Below, in pieces: positions 34,396 to 43,174 of a stretch of DNA of 64,000 bases (position 1 is the stretch's first letter; each line of letters begins with the position of its first letter). The stretch covers positions 20,584-84,583 of the forward strand of contig JAXMHQ010000024.1 in the NCBI GenBank assembly GCA_046346665.1. The letters are read 5' to 3'. This DNA is from JAXMHQ01 sp046346665. Lineage in GTDB: Bacteria > Verrucomicrobiota > Verrucomicrobiia > Limisphaerales > JAXMHQ01. The translations under genes and the position numbers were made by a program. The notes beneath the pieces are model-generated. The model worked only from the letters and a program-made list of their open reading frames with translations. It made no database searches and was not told the origin of the DNA.

Positions 34396-34959
34396 GTGAA
34401 CGATTTCACCCTGATGTTGCAGCGGGCGCAGGAGGGCGATTCCAGGGCGGCGGAGGATTTGCTGCCGCTGGTCTACGAGGAACTGCGCAAGCTGGCGGCG
34501 GCCCGAATGGCGAAAGAATCCGCCGGCCACACCCTGCAAGCCACCGCACTCGTTCACGAAGCCTGGCTCCGCCTCGTCGGGCCCGACGGCGAAGCGCGCT
34601 TTCAAAACCGCGCCCACTTCTTTGCCGCCGCCGCCGAAGCCATGCGCCGCATCCTCATCGACCGCGCCCGCCGCAAACGCGCCCTGCGCCACGGCGGAGA
34701 CCAACAACGGGTGGAGATCCTCGAAGCCGACCTGGTTCTCCCGGCCCACGACGAACAACTGCTGGCCTTGGACGACGCCCTGGACCTGCTTGCACTCGCG
34801 TTCAAGGACGAAGCCGAACTCGTGAAACTTCGGTATTTCGTGGGCATGACCATCGAAGAAGCCGCGGCAGCCCTGGGCATCTCCCCTCGAACCGCCAAAT
34901 ACCATTGGACCCACGCCCGCGCCTGGCTGTTCCGCGAAATCAAAAGGAAAGCCGCCTAG
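34396..34959 (+). CDS. ECF-family RNA polymerase sigma factor
   Basis: A 187-residue ECF sigma with GTG start at 34396. The helix-rich region 2 (FTLMLQRAQEGDSRAAEDLLPLVYEELRKLAAARMA), a TLQATALVHEAWLRL segment and region 4 HTH (VGMTIEEAAAALGISPRTAKYHWTHARAWLF) fit the PVC-type ECF group often encoded beside large Ser/Thr kinases. It should direct RNA polymerase to a small stress or envelope regulon and be held or activated by phosphorylation. An anti-sigma factor is not in the window. It faces glmS tail to tail with only 17 bases between. Confidence 0.9.
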   Translation: MNDFTLMLQRAQEGDSRAAEDLLPLVYEELRKLAAARMAKESAGHTLQATALVHEAWLRLVGPDGEARFQNRAHFFAAAAEAMRRILIDRARRKRALRHGGDQQRVEILEADLVLPAHDEQLLALDDALDLLALAFKDEAELVKLRYFVGMTIEEAAAALGISPRTAKYHWTHARAWLFREIKRKAA

Positions 34960-34976
34960 CCCAGGCCCGGGCACGC

Positions 34977-36833
34977 TTACTGCACCGTCACGCTCTTGGC
35001 CAGGTTGCGGGGCTTGTCCACGTCGCAGCCGCGCGCGACCGCGATGTGATACGCGAACAGTTGCAGCGGGATGCTCGCCAGGATCGGGTAGACCGGCTCC
35101 GCAGTTTCGGGCAGGTAGATCACGTCGTCCGCCACGGATTTCACCTGCTCGTCCCCTTCGGTCGCCAGCGCGATGATCGGGCCTTTGCGCGCGCGAATCA
35201 TCGCCAGGTTCGCCATGGTCTTGTCGTACATCGAATCCTTCGGCACCACGAACACCGTCGGCGTGCTGGCGTCGATCAGCGCAATCGGCCCGTGCTTCAT
35301 CTCCGCCGCGGAATAGCCCTCGGCGTGGATGTAGGAAATCTCCTTGAGCTTGAGCGCGCCTTCCAGCGCGATCGGGAAGGTGTAGCCGCGGCTCAGGAAG
35401 AAAAAGTCCTCCGCCTTCGCATACTTCAGCGCGATGCGCTTCAATTCTTCATTCTGCGCCAGCAATTTCTCCATCTGCTTCGGCGCCGCTTCCAGCGCCT
35501 TCAGAATTTCCACCGCCCGGTTCGCCGAGAGCATGCGCATCCGGCCGAGATGAACGGCCAGCAGCGACAGCACCACGAGCGTGGACGTGAACGCTTTGGT
35601 AGACGCGACGCCGATCTCCGGACCGGCGTGCATGTAAATGCCGCCGTCGGATTCGCGGGCGATGGTGCTGCCGACCACGTTGACGATGGCCAGCGCCCGG
35701 TGGCCGCGCCGCTTCGCCTCGCGCAGCGCCGCCAGCGTGTCCGCCGTCTCGCCCGATTGCGAAATCACCACCAGCACCGTGTCGCGGTCGAGCGGCGCGT
35801 TGCGATAACAAAACTCATGCGCGAACTCGACCTCGACGGGCAGGTGCGCGAGTTCCTCGACCAGGTATTCGCCCACCAGCGCCGCGTGCCAGCTCGTGCC
35901 GCTGGCCGCGATGACCAGGCGATCGATCGACCGCAACTCCGCGGCCGTCATGTTCAATCCGCCGAACTTCGCCGTGGCGGCTTCGAAATCGATGCGTCCG
36001 CGCAGTGCGTTTTCGACCGTGCGCGGCTGCTCGTAGATTTCCTTGAGCATGAAATGGGCGTGCTCGCCACGTTCGGCGTCTTCCTGGCTGAATTCCAGCT
36101 TCTGCACCTGAACGTTCGCCGTGTTCGTCCCGAGGTTTTGAACATCGAACCGCTCCGCCGTGATCGTCGCCACGTCGTAATCATTCAGGAACACCACCTG
36201 CCGCGTGTGCGCGACCAGGGCGTTGGAATCGCTCGCGAGAAAATGGTCGCCGTTGCCGATCCCGATGATGAGGGGCGAACCGCGCCGGGCGCCGACGATG
36301 CATCCCGGCACATCGGCGCAGACGGCAGCCAGGCCGTAGGTGCCGATGACTTCGCGCAACGCGTCGCAGACGGCGTTCGTGAACGCCTCCGCGCCTTTCT
36401 GAGTCGCCTTGCGCTTTTCGTAATGCTCGCCGATCAGGTGCGCCAGGACCTCGGTGTCCGTGCCCGATTGAAACGTGTGCCCGCTCTTAAGCAGGCGCTG
36501 CCGCAGCCGGTCGTAATTTTCAATCACCCCGTTGTGCACCACGGCGATTCGGCCCGTGCGATCGAGGTGCGGATGGGAGTTTTCGTCGGACGGCGGCCCG
36601 TGCGTGGCCCAGCGGGTGTGCCCGATTCCGAGTGTGCCGGCGCAGGCGCCGTTGCTGAGCAGCGGGGCGAGGCCTTCGTCGATCTTGCCCTTCTTCTTGC
36701 GGACCGCGATCTGCGCCTCGTGCATCACCGCCACACCGGCGCTGTCGTAACCGCGGTATTCCAGCCGTCGCAATCCTTCCAGCAGGATCGGCGCGGCGGC
36801 GTTCTTGCCCACATATCCAATAATGCCACACAT
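34977..36833 (-). CDS. glmS: Glutamine-fructose-6-phosphate aminotransferase
   Basis: A 618-residue complete GlmS. The N-terminal Ntn glutaminase starts MCGIIGYVG with Cys2 as nucleophile after Met removal, and contains GIGHTRWATHG. Two SIS domains follow: IAASGTSWHAALVGEYL and SQSGETADTLAALREAK in the first, YTFPIALEGALKLKEIS and AEGYSAAEMKHGPIAL in the second. It ends with the canonical CDVDKPRNLAKSVTVQ. It makes glucosamine-6-phosphate for peptidoglycan and LPS. Upstream (36834-37108) is a divergent region with inverted hairpin repeats and no glmS ribozyme that I can see. Confidence 0.98.
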   Translation of the reverse strand: MCGIIGYVGKNAAAPILLEGLRRLEYRGYDSAGVAVMHEAQIAVRKKKGKIDEGLAPLLSNGACAGTLGIGHTRWATHGPPSDENSHPHLDRTGRIAVVHNGVIENYDRLRQRLLKSGHTFQSGTDTEVLAHLIGEHYEKRKATQKGAEAFTNAVCDALREVIGTYGLAAVCADVPGCIVGARRGSPLIIGIGNGDHFLASDSNALVAHTRQVVFLNDYDVATITAERFDVQNLGTNTANVQVQKLEFSQEDAERGEHAHFMLKEIYEQPRTVENALRGRIDFEAATAKFGGLNMTAAELRSIDRLVIAASGTSWHAALVGEYLVEELAHLPVEVEFAHEFCYRNAPLDRDTVLVVISQSGETADTLAALREAKRRGHRALAIVNVVGSTIARESDGGIYMHAGPEIGVASTKAFTSTLVVLSLLAVHLGRMRMLSANRAVEILKALEAAPKQMEKLLAQNEELKRIALKYAKAEDFFFLSRGYTFPIALEGALKLKEISYIHAEGYSAAEMKHGPIALIDASTPTVFVVPKDSMYDKTMANLAMIRARKGPIIALATEGDEQVKSVADDVIYLPETAEPVYPILASIPLQLFAYHIAVARGCDVDKPRNLAKSVTVQ

Positions 36834-36853
36834 AATTTCGGGGACCTCCGTAG

Positions 36854-37028
36854 CCGCAATCGTGAGATCGCGGATTCCCGCAGCTCGGCGCTTTCCGTGA
36901 TTTCACAATCGCGGCTAAGGCGGCTACGAGGCTTGTCCCGCCATATATATACGGCAGGCGCTCAAAACGCAAAGCAGAACAGATGCCGCGGTAGTCTTCC
37001 TGCGGGGACCGCGATCTCACGATCGCGG
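36854..37028. repeat. Inverted pair of 20-bp hairpins between glmS and a regulator gene
   Basis: Copy 1 at 36854-36873 is CCGCAATC-GTGA-GATCGCGG; copy 2 at 37009-37028 is CCGCGATC-TCAC-GATCGCGG, a perfect 8-bp stem with the reverse-complement loop. A partial copy sits around 36903-36927. The spacer (136 bases) holds a run AGGCGGCTACGAGG and no gene. It lies in the divergent region of glmS and the NarL regulator, so it is upstream of both genes. The unit recurs at 37850, 38383, 38421, 61733 and 61765. Confidence 0.85.
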
Positions 37029-37108
37029 CTGCAGGATCGGTCGCCGGGACTGCATTTGAAACAATTGGCTTTACTTCTGCCGCCCCCGTGAAAACATCGG
37101 TGCCGGGC

Positions 37109-37759
37109 ATGAGCTTGAGAATAGCTTTGGTGGATGATCATCGGATGTTTCGGGACGGGATGCGCCTGGTCCTGCAACGCGAAAATGACTGCACAATTGT
37201 GGGCGAGGCGAGCGACGCCCGCGGTGCCCGGGAACTGCTGGCCCAAACGGTCCCCGACGTCCTCATACTCGACCTCCAACTCCCCGACGGCAACGGCATC
37301 GAAATTTCCCGCAGCGTCCTCGCCGACCATCCCGAGGTCCGCATCCTGATGGTGTCCGGCAACCCCGACCTCTCGCATGTCGGCGACGCGCTCAAGGCCG
37401 GCATTCTGGGTTACCTGCTGAAGGACGAACCGTCGGAGGAACTGCTCCGCGCGGTGCGCACCGTGGCGGGCAACCGCGTTTACCTCTGCCCCGCCGCCGC
37501 GACCGCGCTGGCTGAAGATCTGAAAGCGCCGGCGCCGGCTCCCGGAGGCAACGGCTCCAAGCGAAAACTTTCCCCCCAGGAATTGCAGGTGTTAAAACTC
37601 GTCGCCGAAGGCAAGCGCAACAAGGAAATCGCCGACCATCTGCAGGTCAGTCCGAAATCCGTCGAGACCTACCGCTACCGCCTCATGGCCAAACTCGAGT
37701 GTTCCAGCACCGCTGAACTCGTCCGCTACGCCGTCCGCGAAGGCATCCTCGCCGCCTGA
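37109..37759 (+). CDS. NarL/FixJ-type response regulator
   Basis: A 216-residue response regulator. Receiver residues: DDHRM pocket, phospho-acceptor Asp55 (LILDLQLPDG), Thr/Ser switch (MVSGNPD) and Lys (LLKDEPS). The C-terminal LuxR-type HTH reads KLSPQELQVLKLVAEGKRNKEIADHLQVSPKSVETYRYRLMAKLE. It should bind DNA when phosphorylated. No histidine kinase is next to it; its partner is unknown, though the window has other kinases. A GTG at 37088 adds seven residues in frame; I prefer ATG 37109 because it begins the beta-1 strand. Confidence 0.9.
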   Translation: MSLRIALVDDHRMFRDGMRLVLQRENDCTIVGEASDARGARELLAQTVPDVLILDLQLPDGNGIEISRSVLADHPEVRILMVSGNPDLSHVGDALKAGILGYLLKDEPSEELLRAVRTVAGNRVYLCPAAATALAEDLKAPAPAPGGNGSKRKLSPQELQVLKLVAEGKRNKEIADHLQVSPKSVETYRYRLMAKLECSSTAELVRYAVREGILAA

Positions 37760-37810
37760 GCGGGGCTGAACCGACTTTGACGCGAATTCACGCGCATTTT
37801 CGCTAATCTG

Positions 37811-37904
37811 GTGGGGCGAGACTCCGTCGAGCCCTGACAATTCACGGGTCGGCAATCTCACGATTGCGGCTACAGGACCAGGGCTCGACAGAGTCTCGCC
37901 CCAC
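37811..37904. repeat. Nested repeat: 25-bp inverted arms around a 20-bp hairpin
   Basis: Arms 37811-37835 and 37880-37904 (core GCGAGACTCCGTCGAGCCC) are reverse complements with one mismatch. Between them at 37850-37869 lies a copy of the CCGCRATC-type hairpin (GGCAATC-TCAC-GATTGCG). Each arm can also fold: GGGC and GAC pair with GTC and GCCC around the TCC loop, leaving GA/GA mismatches. Confidence 0.85.
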
Positions 37905-38191
37905 CTTTAGCGGTTTTCATCCGTGTTTGAAATCAATGGGTTCGGCCCAAAACCGGGTTTTGTTCAGTTTCCCTGACAAATCCTGTCAGGTTTTCCCCAG
38001 CCGGCTCCCCGGGGCGTTGTAAGTGAAACTGCTACAAACACCCTGCAGGTTTTTCCCGTTTAATGATTTGCAACAGGCTCCGATCTCCATGGCGTGTGAG
38101 TCGCCGGGTATAGCCTGGGGAACTAATGGAACCAAAGGGAACAGGGATGGGTTCAGGGAAAGGGTAAAAAGGGAATCAGGGTCTAAGGGAC

Positions 38192-38214
38192 GGGTTCAGG
38201 GTCAAGGGTCAGGG
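38192..38214 (+). other. G-quadruplex-prone tract
   Basis: Four GGG runs separated by loops TTCA, TCAA and TCA match the intramolecular G-quadruplex pattern. More GGG runs surround it (38120-38260), such as GGGATGGGTTCAGGG and GGGTTAAAGGGTTCGGG. It is on the plus strand in a gene-free region with no obvious promoter. Function unknown. Confidence 0.7.
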
Positions 38215-38382
38215 AAAAGATTGGTTCCGGGATCTAGGGTTAAAGGGTTCGGGTCAGGCTTCGGGGTGAGCGGCGGACAATGCGGGACAGCGGGCCATTT
38301 CAGAGATGGCACTTTCCTTCTCAGTTGTCCCCATCCGCCGCTTCGCGACTCACACTTTTCTTTTTTCAGCGCAATCCCGTAG

Positions 38383-38440
38383 CCGCAACCGTCAGATTGC
38401 GGTCTTTTTCCTGGCTGAAACCGCGATCAGACGATCGCGC
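38383..38440. repeat. Inverted pair of 20-bp hairpins
   Basis: Copy at 38383-38402: CCGCAACC-GTCA-GATTGCGG. Copy at 38421-38440: CCGCGATC-AGAC-GATCGCGC. Same unit as at 36854 and 37009, slightly decayed. It sits just past the stop of the MetA-like gene (38447, minus strand), so it could act as a 3' structure for that gene. Confidence 0.75.
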
Positions 38441-38446
38441 CTGCGC

Positions 38447-39319
38447 TCAAAATCGCTTCGTCACCGTCAACACCACCGCCTGGCCTTGCGAGGTGTTTTG
38501 AGCGGTAAATTCATACAGGTAACGCACGGAGACAAACGTCATGATGTCCGGAAAAGCCATGCTGACCTCCGGACCGACAGACGCGGCCATGCCTTTGCCC
38601 GGGGACGCCCCCGGCCCCGAGTCCGCTTTCGTCTGCAACTGATAATATCCCACAGCGCCCACATCAAACACCTTCGCCAGCGTCTTGCTCACACCCCATT
38701 CGAGCGTGTAGGTCTGGCCCGGGGTCACACCCGAATCATCTTCGGTGTTGAATTCATACCGGTTCAGCGCCGAAACCGCCCACGTCCGGTTCGTGTCAAA
38801 ATACACCGTCGCACCCGCCGTCAGCATCGGACTCCAGCAGTTCAATCCCGGGTCCGGGTTGGACGAGGAAAATGCCGTGCCGCTCGGCGCCCAGAAACCG
38901 GCCCCGACGGAAAAATCGAACATCTTCGGATGCCACGACAGCGTGCCTTCCATGAACATGTCCCCGATCCCGGAGGTTTCCGTTTTTCCTCCGCCGGCGG
39001 TGATGTTCTGATAGAGGATCGGCAACAGCGCATCCACGCCGAGATAACCTCCAAGGACCGTGGTGTCCGTGATCCACACCAGGCGCGGCACGTTTGCGTA
39101 GACAAATGCATTGAAGTCCGGCGGGCCCGCCTCGTGGCCGGTCGGGCCGTTGACCTGGCCGGACCAATACATGACGTTGTAATCGCGCAGGTAGACGCCG
39201 GGCGGCGGCAGGGTGGCGGCCTTGATCCCTTCCACGCCGGGAGTGTAATGCTGTGCCTGAACAAAAAGGGGCGTCGCCAGAATCACGCCCCCCGCGAGTG
39301 CCCGCAGGAGTGATTTCAT
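38447..39319 (-). CDS. Outer-membrane MetA-pathway-like transporter
   Basis: A 290-residue protein with signal peptide MKSLLRALAGGVILATPLFVQAQ and a beta-rich body: YLRDYNVMYWSGQ, an internal TTVLGGYLGVDALLPILYQN, and a C-terminal VSVRYLYEFTAQNTSQGQAVVLTVTKRF ending in Phe as outer-membrane barrels do. It matches the phenol-degradation MetA-like (PF13557) group. It starts 21 bases after the end of trpB2 upstream on the minus strand, so the two may be co-transcribed. Substrate unknown. A second family member is at 9178-9963. Confidence 0.8.
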   Translation of the reverse strand: MKSLLRALAGGVILATPLFVQAQHYTPGVEGIKAATLPPPGVYLRDYNVMYWSGQVNGPTGHEAGPPDFNAFVYANVPRLVWITDTTVLGGYLGVDALLPILYQNITAGGGKTETSGIGDMFMEGTLSWHPKMFDFSVGAGFWAPSGTAFSSSNPDPGLNCWSPMLTAGATVYFDTNRTWAVSALNRYEFNTEDDSGVTPGQTYTLEWGVSKTLAKVFDVGAVGYYQLQTKADSGPGASPGKGMAASVGPEVSMAFPDIMTFVSVRYLYEFTAQNTSQGQAVVLTVTKRF

Positions 39320-39340
39320 GTATTCGTTTTTGAGTTAGGG

Positions 39341-40642
39341 TTAAACGTCCTGAAGTTTGCCGTGCAAATAACTCTCGTAGGCGCTCAGGTCGAGCAGGCC
39401 GTGGCCGGAAAGATTGAACAACAACACGCGCTTCTGCCCCGCCTCGCGCGCGCGGACAGCTTCGTCGACAATCGCCGCGATGGCATGGGCGGACTCCGGC
39501 GCCGGCACCAGTCCCTCGGTGCGCGCAAACAACGTCGCCGCCTCGAACACCTTCGTCTGGTGAACCGCCTCCGCCTCGATCAATCCCAGCTTCAACGCGT
39601 GGCTCACCATCGGCGACATGCCGTGATACCGCAGCCCGCCCGCGTGAATCGACGGCGGCATGAAATCGTGCCCCAGCGTGTACATCATCATCAGCGGCGT
39701 CGTCTGCGCCGTGTCCCCGAAATCGTAACGCAATTCGCCCTTTGTCAGCGACGGGCAGGCCGACGGCTCCACACCGACGATGCGGTATTTCTTCTTCTCC
39801 TTGATTTTCTTCTGGATGAACGGGAACACCAGCCCCGCGAAATTGCTCCCGCCCCCGCAGCAGCCCGCGATGAAATCCGGCTCCTCGCCCGCCAGTTCCA
39901 TCTGCCGCAGGCTCTCCTGCCCGATGACCGTCTGGTGCAGGCACACGTGGTTCAGCACGCTGCCAAGTGAGTATTTCGTGTTGGGCGTCTTGACCGTGTC
40001 CTCGATCGCCTCGCTGATCGCGATGCCCAGGCTGCCCGGACAATGCGGATCCTGCGCCAGCAGCTTGCGCCCGTACTCCGTCAGGTTGCTCGGACTCGCA
40101 TGCACCGTCGCGCCCCAGGTGTGCATCAGCATCCGCCGATACGGCTTCTGCTCGTAGCTCACCTTCACCATGTAAACATTGCACTCCAGGCCGAACAGCT
40201 TGCAGGCCATCGCGAGCGAAGAACCCCACTGGCCAGCCCCCGTCTCCGTCGCCAGCCGCTTCGTGCCCGCTTCCTTGTTGAAAAACGCCTGCGGCACCGA
40301 CGTGTTCACCTTGTGGCTGCCCGCCGGGCTCACCCCCTCATACTTGTAGTAAATGTGCGCCGGCGTGTTCAACGCCCGCTCCAGCCGCACCGCCCGCATC
40401 AGCGGCGTCGGCCGCCATAACGCGTAAATCTCCCGCACCGGGTCCGGCACCTCGATCCACCGCTCCCCGCTGATCTCCTGCTGAATCAGGTTCCGCGGAA
40501 AAATCGCCTCCAAAGCCTCCGGCGGCATCGGCTGCTTCGTCCCCGGATGCAGCGGCGGCGGCAGCGGCTCCGGAAAATCCGCCAGCAAATTATACCAACT
40601 CTTGGGAATGTCGGCCTGGGTGAGGTCAAATCGTGTTTGCAT
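39341..40642 (-). CDS. trpB2: TrpB2-type tryptophan synthase beta-like enzyme
   Basis: A 433-residue PLP enzyme. The PLP lysine is Lys111 in AGSHKVNTS; other landmarks are TGAGQWGSSLA, the phosphate-binding CGGGSNFAGL and the C-terminal LFNLSGHGLLD. Its length and the extended N-terminus (PEPLPPPLHPGTKQPMPP) mark TrpB2 rather than TrpB1; TrpB2 uses free indole or, in some bacteria, stands alone without TrpA. No trpA or other trp gene is nearby, consistent with a solo role in indole salvage. The ATG at 40642 (MQTRFDLT) is preferred to the upstream in-frame MDRQQ extension. Confidence 0.93.
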   Translation of the reverse strand: MQTRFDLTQADIPKSWYNLLADFPEPLPPPLHPGTKQPMPPEALEAIFPRNLIQQEISGERWIEVPDPVREIYALWRPTPLMRAVRLERALNTPAHIYYKYEGVSPAGSHKVNTSVPQAFFNKEAGTKRLATETGAGQWGSSLAMACKLFGLECNVYMVKVSYEQKPYRRMLMHTWGATVHASPSNLTEYGRKLLAQDPHCPGSLGIAISEAIEDTVKTPNTKYSLGSVLNHVCLHQTVIGQESLRQMELAGEEPDFIAGCCGGGSNFAGLVFPFIQKKIKEKKKYRIVGVEPSACPSLTKGELRYDFGDTAQTTPLMMMYTLGHDFMPPSIHAGGLRYHGMSPMVSHALKLGLIEAEAVHQTKVFEAATLFARTEGLVPAPESAHAIAAIVDEAVRAREAGQKRVLLFNLSGHGLLDLSAYESYLHGKLQDV

Positions 40643-41109
40643 GATCTTGAACGTCTGTTGTCGATCCACCGAGCCCCGCCAGCGTGTCCGAAATTCCGCC
40701 CGGAGTCACGACCGTGTTTTGGCGAAAAAACAACTTTTCTTGCCATTTCGCGGGCATTCCCCGGCTATTCCACCGGAGTTCCCGACGCCGCTTCTGCCCA
40801 GATTTGGTGAGGGACAACGCCCCGATTGCCTCATCCTGGTTCAGATTTTCCCGGCGCCCGGCGGTTGCCGCGGGGTTTCGATGCAACCCGCTCTCCCGGC
40901 ATATCTTCTGCTCTGTCACGGCCACAGATGCCGGAAAATCAGACGTGTATGACTGCAGCCCTGCTCTCCATGAAAACTGGAGTCCATGAGTTCGGTTCCC
41001 GGAAAATCTTGTTTTGTGATTTTCCAGTCCAGGGATCTGCGCGGGGCGTTGCGGCGGCCGGCCAGGCGGTATTCACGGAACCGAGCCCCAGCGGCTCCCC
41101 TGCACCTGC
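40643..41109. other. 467-base divergent gene-free region
   Basis: Between trpB2 (minus) and the hybrid kinase (plus). I support no gene; short open frames here are low-complexity or match nothing. It has one clear hairpin (41001-41025) and otherwise ordinary sequence. Both promoters must lie here, but I find no convincing -35/-10 pair. Confidence 0.6.
41001..41025 (+). promoter_or_regulatory. 8-bp stem-loop upstream of the hybrid kinase
   Basis: GGAAAATC (41001-41008), loop TTGTTTTGT, then GATTTTCC (41018-41025). An AT-rich perfect stem in a GC-rich genome, 84 bases before the kinase ATG. It could be an attenuator, an operator or chance; no terminator U-run follows. Confidence 0.4.
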
Positions 41110-42987
41110 ATGAACCCGAGCGCGACGCCTTTCAGCACCGAGAAGAATCTCCGCATTCTCGTCATCGACGACAACAAGGCGATCCACGACGATTTCCGGA
41201 AGATTCTCAGCGGCTCGAAGGATCGCTCGTCCAATCTCGGTGAAATGGAAGCCGCCCTGTTCGGCGAAACCGTCGCCCAGCCCGATCTCCCCGTTTTCGA
41301 AATCGACTCCGCCTACCAGGGCCAGGAAGGCCTCGCGCTCATCGAGAAAAGCCTCGTCGAAAACCGCCCCTACACCATGGCCTTTGTCGACGTCCGCATG
41401 CCGCCCGGCTGGGACGGGGTCGAAACCACCGCCAAAATCTGGCAGAAATATTCCGATCTCCAGGTCGTCATCTGCACCGCCTACTCCGATTATTCCTGGG
41501 AGGAAATTCTCAAGAAACTCGGCTACTCCGACCGGCTCGTCATTCTCAAAAAACCTTTCGACAACATCGAGGCGCTTCAGCTCGCCATCTCCATGAGCGA
41601 GAAATGGCGCCTTTACCAGCAGGCCAAACTCCGCCTCGAAGACCTCGAACGCCTCGTCCAGGAACGCACCGTCGTGCTCGAGCAAACCAACAACAAGCTT
41701 GCCGAGGCCAACCAGCAACTGCTGCTCGCCACCGAAAAAACCCAGAAGATGGCCGAAGCCGCCCTCGTCGCCAGCAAGGCCAAAAGCGAATTCCTCGCCA
41801 ACATGAGCCATGAAATCCGAACGCCCATGAACGGCGTCATCGGCATGGTCCACCTGCTGCTCGAAACCTCCCTCAACTCCGAGCAGCACGAGTTCGCCTC
41901 CACCATCAAACTCTCCGCCGAATCGCTCCTCTGCATCATCAACGACATCCTCGATTTTTCCAAGATCGAGGCCGGCAAGATGACGATGGAAAAGGTCCCG
42001 TTCGACCTTTCGGAAAATATCAAGGGCGCCCTCGACCTGCTCACGCCGCGCGCACGCGAAAAAGGCCTCGAACTCGCCTGCAACATCCGCCCCGGCGTCC
42101 AGACCCAGGTGATCGGCGACCCGACCCGCATCCGCCAGATCGTTCTCAACCTGCTCAGCAACGCCGTCAAATTCACCGACAAAGGCCGCGTCGCCGTCGA
42201 CATCGAGCCCCTCTCCCAGTCCGCCGATGAGGTCGAATTGAAATTCTCCGTCACCGACACCGGCATCGGCATGAGCCCCGAAGCCCAGGCCAAACTGTTC
42301 CAGTCCTTCAGCCAGGCCGATTCCTCCACCACCCGACGCTTCGGCGGCACCGGGCTCGGACTGGCCATCAGCCGCAAACTCGTCGAACTCATGCACGGCG
42401 AAATCCGGGTCTCGAGCGAACCCGGCAAAGGCTCCACCTTCAGCTTCAACGTCCGGCTCGGGCTTCAGTCCGCGGCGGTGCCGTCCACGACGGAAACCGC
42501 GACCACCCCCGCCCCGGCCGCCCCGGCCCACGCCGCCGCGCCCGCGCCCGCCCCCGAAGGCCAGCGCAGCCGCGTCCTCCTCGCCGAGGACAACCAGGTC
42601 AACCAGCTCGTCGCCGTCCGCCAACTCAAGAAACTCGGCTACACGGCCGACGTCGCCGCCAACGGCATCGAAGCCGTCGAAGCCTGGCGCCAGCATCATT
42701 ACCCGATCATCCTCATGGATTGCCAGATGCCGCAAATGGACGGCTACGAGGCCACGCGAAAAATCCGGGAGATGGAAGCCGAGCTCAACCTGCCGCCCAC
42801 GCGCATCATCGCCATGACGGCCCACGCCATGACCGGCGACCGCGAATTGTGCCTGGCGACCGGCATGAACGATTACCTCTCCAAACCGGTGCACGGAAAA
42901 CAGCTCGAGCAGACGCTCAAAGCCGCCGAGGAAGAACTCGCCTCCCGCACCGGCTCCTCCAGCCCCACCCAGGCAGTCAGCCAGTAA
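41110..42987 (+). CDS. Hybrid histidine kinase, REC-HK-REC
   Basis: A 625-residue soluble hybrid kinase. Receiver 1 (residues 14-165) has DDNK, a longer insert than usual before Asp94 (FVDVRMPPGWDG), and KKPF. A coiled coil (about 180-220) leads to HisKA with His234 (FLANMSHEIRTPMNG), then HATPase (NLLSNAVKFTD, DTGIGM, FGGTGLGLAIS). Receiver 2 holds Asp537 (IILMDCQMPQMDGYEATRKI). No membrane span. Receiver 1 is closely related to the stand-alone REC at 46633-47160 (shared ILVIDDNK-IHDDF and AFVDVRMPPGWDG), so the two loci probably arose by duplication and may signal to each other. The cluster continues with a PAS kinase and a GNAT-cNMP protein. Confidence 0.93.
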   Translation: MNPSATPFSTEKNLRILVIDDNKAIHDDFRKILSGSKDRSSNLGEMEAALFGETVAQPDLPVFEIDSAYQGQEGLALIEKSLVENRPYTMAFVDVRMPPGWDGVETTAKIWQKYSDLQVVICTAYSDYSWEEILKKLGYSDRLVILKKPFDNIEALQLAISMSEKWRLYQQAKLRLEDLERLVQERTVVLEQTNNKLAEANQQLLLATEKTQKMAEAALVASKAKSEFLANMSHEIRTPMNGVIGMVHLLLETSLNSEQHEFASTIKLSAESLLCIINDILDFSKIEAGKMTMEKVPFDLSENIKGALDLLTPRAREKGLELACNIRPGVQTQVIGDPTRIRQIVLNLLSNAVKFTDKGRVAVDIEPLSQSADEVELKFSVTDTGIGMSPEAQAKLFQSFSQADSSTTRRFGGTGLGLAISRKLVELMHGEIRVSSEPGKGSTFSFNVRLGLQSAAVPSTTETATTPAPAAPAHAAAPAPAPEGQRSRVLLAEDNQVNQLVAVRQLKKLGYTADVAANGIEAVEAWRQHHYPIILMDCQMPQMDGYEATRKIREMEAELNLPPTRIIAMTAHAMTGDRELCLATGMNDYLSKPVHGKQLEQTLKAAEEELASRTGSSSPTQAVSQ

Positions 42988-43001
42988 GCTTCGCCCGTCA
43001 C

Positions 43002-43165
43002 GGTGGGGTGAGACTCCGTCGAGCCCTGACTTGGGCCGCGAGGATTATTGGATAAATGGATTTATGGATTGTTGGATGACTCCGCGCGATCGTCTTCCCA
43101 TTTATCCAGGAATCCATTGATCCACCCATCCGTTCTTCGAGGGCTCGACAGAGTCTCGCCCCACC
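43002..43165. repeat. Inverted arms around degenerate tandem repeats
   Basis: Arms 43002-43027 and 43140-43165 match the 37811 element (GAGACTCCGTCGAGCCC and its complement), with one mismatch to each other. Inside are short degenerate units (ATTGGATAAATGGATTTATGG) and their inverted counterparts (CATTTATCCAGGAATCCATT). It lies between the convergent kinase and GNAT genes. Confidence 0.8.
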
Positions 43166-43174
43166 GTGTGGGCC

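Larger units (their letters stand above)
37760..38446. other. 687-base gene-free region rich in repeats
   Basis: No gene is supported; short in-frame stretches are compositionally odd. It contains the nested element 37811-37904, a G-rich tract (about 38120-38260) with GGG runs, and an inverted pair of 20-bp hairpins at 38383-38440. It lies downstream of the NarL regulator and downstream of the convergent MetA-like gene (stop at 38447). Confidence 0.7.

Noticed and set aside
34305..37091. Long plus-strand open frame of about 930 codons opposite glmS
   Set aside because: It covers glmS on the other strand, and its translation is Arg/His-rich without any domain. It is the expected antisense shadow in GC-rich DNA.
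36834..37108. A glmS ribozyme
   Set aside because: No pairing pattern of the ribozyme core could be found, and the region is filled by hairpin repeats.
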